From Clostridia bacterium (GTDB taxonomy: Bacteria; Bacillota; Clostridia; Acetivibrionales; DSM-2933), in contig JAOABQ010000044.1 in the NCBI GenBank assembly GCA_026418275.1, positions 1 to 64,000 on the forward strand: DNA of 64,000 bases, in the 5' to 3' direction. Numbering within the stretch: position 1 is the stretch's first letter; each line of letters starts with the position of its first letter. The notes beneath the pieces are model-generated. The model was not told the DNA's origin. It worked only from the letters and a program-made list of their open reading frames with translations, and made no database searches. Position numbers and translations under genes: made by a program. Positions 62,881 through 64,000 of the stretch are shown in pieces.

Positions 62881-64000
62881 GCTGCCAGGTTATAAGGCAG
62901 AGTAAAAATAAAGGTACTTCCGTGATCCGGCTGGCTCTCACACCAAATCCGCCCACCGTGGGCCTCAATGATTTCTTTGACGATTGCAAGCCCAAGGCCT
63001 GTTCCCCGTACTTCCAAATCGTACCCTTTAACTTGAAAGTACTTGTCAAATATCTTTTCAACATATTCGGTAGGTATACCGATTCCTGTGTCTTTTACAG
63101 AGACACATACCGAATCGCTGTTGGAAGATATATCTATCCGGATTTCATCTCCTGCCTCTGTGTATTTAAGTGCATTAGAGATCAAATTATTGATAACCCA
63201 GGTTATCTTTTCAAAGTCCGCCATGATTTCGGGAAGTTCTTCTTGAGGTTCAAAAAACAGTTTGATTTCCTTTTGCTCTGCCCTTTTATAAAATGGATTG
63301 ATAGAACTTTCAATAATATTCTTTAAAGAACATTCTCTAAAATTAAATATGGATTTCCCAGATTCGATTTTAGTTAATTCCAAAAGATCGGATACAAGGG
63401 TTGTAAGCCTTTGACCATCTTCATGAATCGTTTCTATAATGTCTTTTTGTCTTTCGTTCAAAGTGCCCATATTATTTTCCATGATCAAGCTTGTGCCCAT
63501 TAATATGGAGGTAAGAGGGGTTTTGAACTCGTGGGATATGGTAGCGATGAAATCCGTTTTTATTTTTTCCAGCTGTTTAAACTGGGTTACATTCTGGAAT
63601 ATAATAACGAACCCGGTGACAAGGCCGTTAATATCTTTTATTTTGGTTAAAATGACATTGAAGTAAAAATCCTCCTCTGAGAGTTTAATAAAGATGATTT
63701 TTTCGTAATGCTCTTCAGCTATATTTTGAATTTTGGATAGACATTCAAAAAGCTCTTCATTTTTTACGATCTCTGAGAAATACCTTCCAAGAATTTTTCC
63801 TTCACGGGTGCCGAAAACATCCTCAAAAGAACTGTTGACAAGGTTGAAACGCAGAGATTTATCCAATACAATCAAAGGTTCGGATATGTTTTTTACAATA
63901 AGCACGGATTTGTTTCTTTCTGCAGTTAATTTCTCTATGGTAGTTAATTCATACTGCCTGAGCCGTTTAGTCATATTGTTGAACTCCTGGGCCAGTTCGC
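62877..64000 (-). CDS. sensor histidine kinase, N-terminus beyond the window
   Basis: At least 373 residues are visible. The frame is open to the right edge and encodes 'ELAQEFNNMTKRL', a HAMP end, so the gene starts outside the window; a Met at 63974 is not the true start. A PAS domain (about 25-130 from that Met) is followed by HisKA with 'ISHEFKTPLTSILMG' and an HATPase with 'WVINNLISNALKYT', 'DTGIGIP' and 'GTGLGLAIVKEI'. It pairs with the downstream receiver protein. The TAG stop is part of a repeat's CTAG. Confidence 0.9.
   Translation of the reverse strand, partial: ELAQEFNNMTKRLRQYELTTIEKLTAERNKSVLIVKNISEPLIVLDKSLRFNLVNSSFEDVFGTREGKILGRYFSEIVKNEELFECLSKIQNIAEEHYEKIIFIKLSEEDFYFNVILTKIKDINGLVTGFVIIFQNVTQFKQLEKIKTDFIATISHEFKTPLTSILMGTSLIMENNMGTLNERQKDIIETIHEDGQRLTTLVSDLLELTKIESGKSIFNFRECSLKNIIESSINPFYKRAEQKEIKLFFEPQEELPEIMADFEKITWVINNLISNALKYTEAGDEIRIDISSNSDSVCVSVKDTGIGIPTEYVEKIFDKYFQVKGYDLEVRGTGLGLAIVKEIIEAHGGRIWCESQPDHGSTFIFTLPYNLAA

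Overview
The window looks like chromosome from a low-GC, spore-forming, Gram-positive Clostridia species. The evidence is gerA-type germination genes, spoIIE, yabP/yabQ, a ywmB-murA pair, TTG/GTG starts behind strong GGAGG-type ribosome binding sites, and S-layer (SLH) proteins together with CsaB. The mix of SLH/fibronectin-III proteins, 'copper amine oxidase N-terminal' stalk domains and a split transketolase is typical of the Acetivibrio/Ruminiclostridium group. That placement is inference. No rRNA, CRISPR array or prophage was seen.

Layout. 1-5.5 kb: the tail of an IS630-like transposase, an SLH protein, a large secreted protein of unknown function, and an AraC/GyrI-like regulator. 5.7-9.8 kb: a 174-bp hairpin repeat and a gerAB-gerAA-gerAC operon behind a possible sigma-G promoter. 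9.9-14.4 kb (minus strand): two tRNA genes and the conserved block mazG - hup - S4 protein (RqcP-like) - yabP - yabQ - divIC - S1 protein. 14.6-17.4 kb (minus): a compact three-gene operon of an ATP-dependent DNA-ligase-like nucleotidyltransferase and two unrecognised proteins; this is the best candidate for an undescribed system. 17.6-23.6 kb (minus): a second copy of the 174-bp repeat, then envelope genes (L,D-transpeptidase, SanA/YdcF-like protein, beta-propeller lipoprotein) and a PhoR/PhoB-type two-component system. 23.9-33.8 kb: two giant fibronectin-III/SLH paralogues and a small SLH protein. 34-42 kb: ywmB, a possible structured leader RNA, murA, spoIIE and a stalk-plus-propeller exoprotein. 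42.3-42.5 kb: tRNA-Val, tRNA-Glu and tRNA-Met. 43-48 kb: a 1618-residue Ser/Thr kinase - ATPase - TPR - GAF - GGDEF fusion. 48-58.7 kb: a corrinoid adenosyltransferase, a PAP2 protein, galU, a SpoVB-like flippase, csaB, a YitT-family protein, an orphan GHKL kinase and split transketolase. 58.7-64 kb: a NiCo (czcD) riboswitch controlling a CDF metal exporter, a GH18 enzyme, and a two-component pair split by small repeats and cut by the window end.

Themes. Envelope and S-layer assembly recurs: SLH proteins, CsaB (which makes the pyruvylated polymer that SLH domains bind), GalU, MurA, a lipid-linked flippase and L,D-transpeptidase. Sporulation and germination genes form the second theme. Two families of small non-coding repeats are scattered through the window: a ~108-bp family with CTAGTGC ends (three near-full copies and one degenerate), and a 174-bp long-hairpin family (two inverted copies 12 kb apart). 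Two kinase genes take their stop codon from the end of a ~108-bp repeat.
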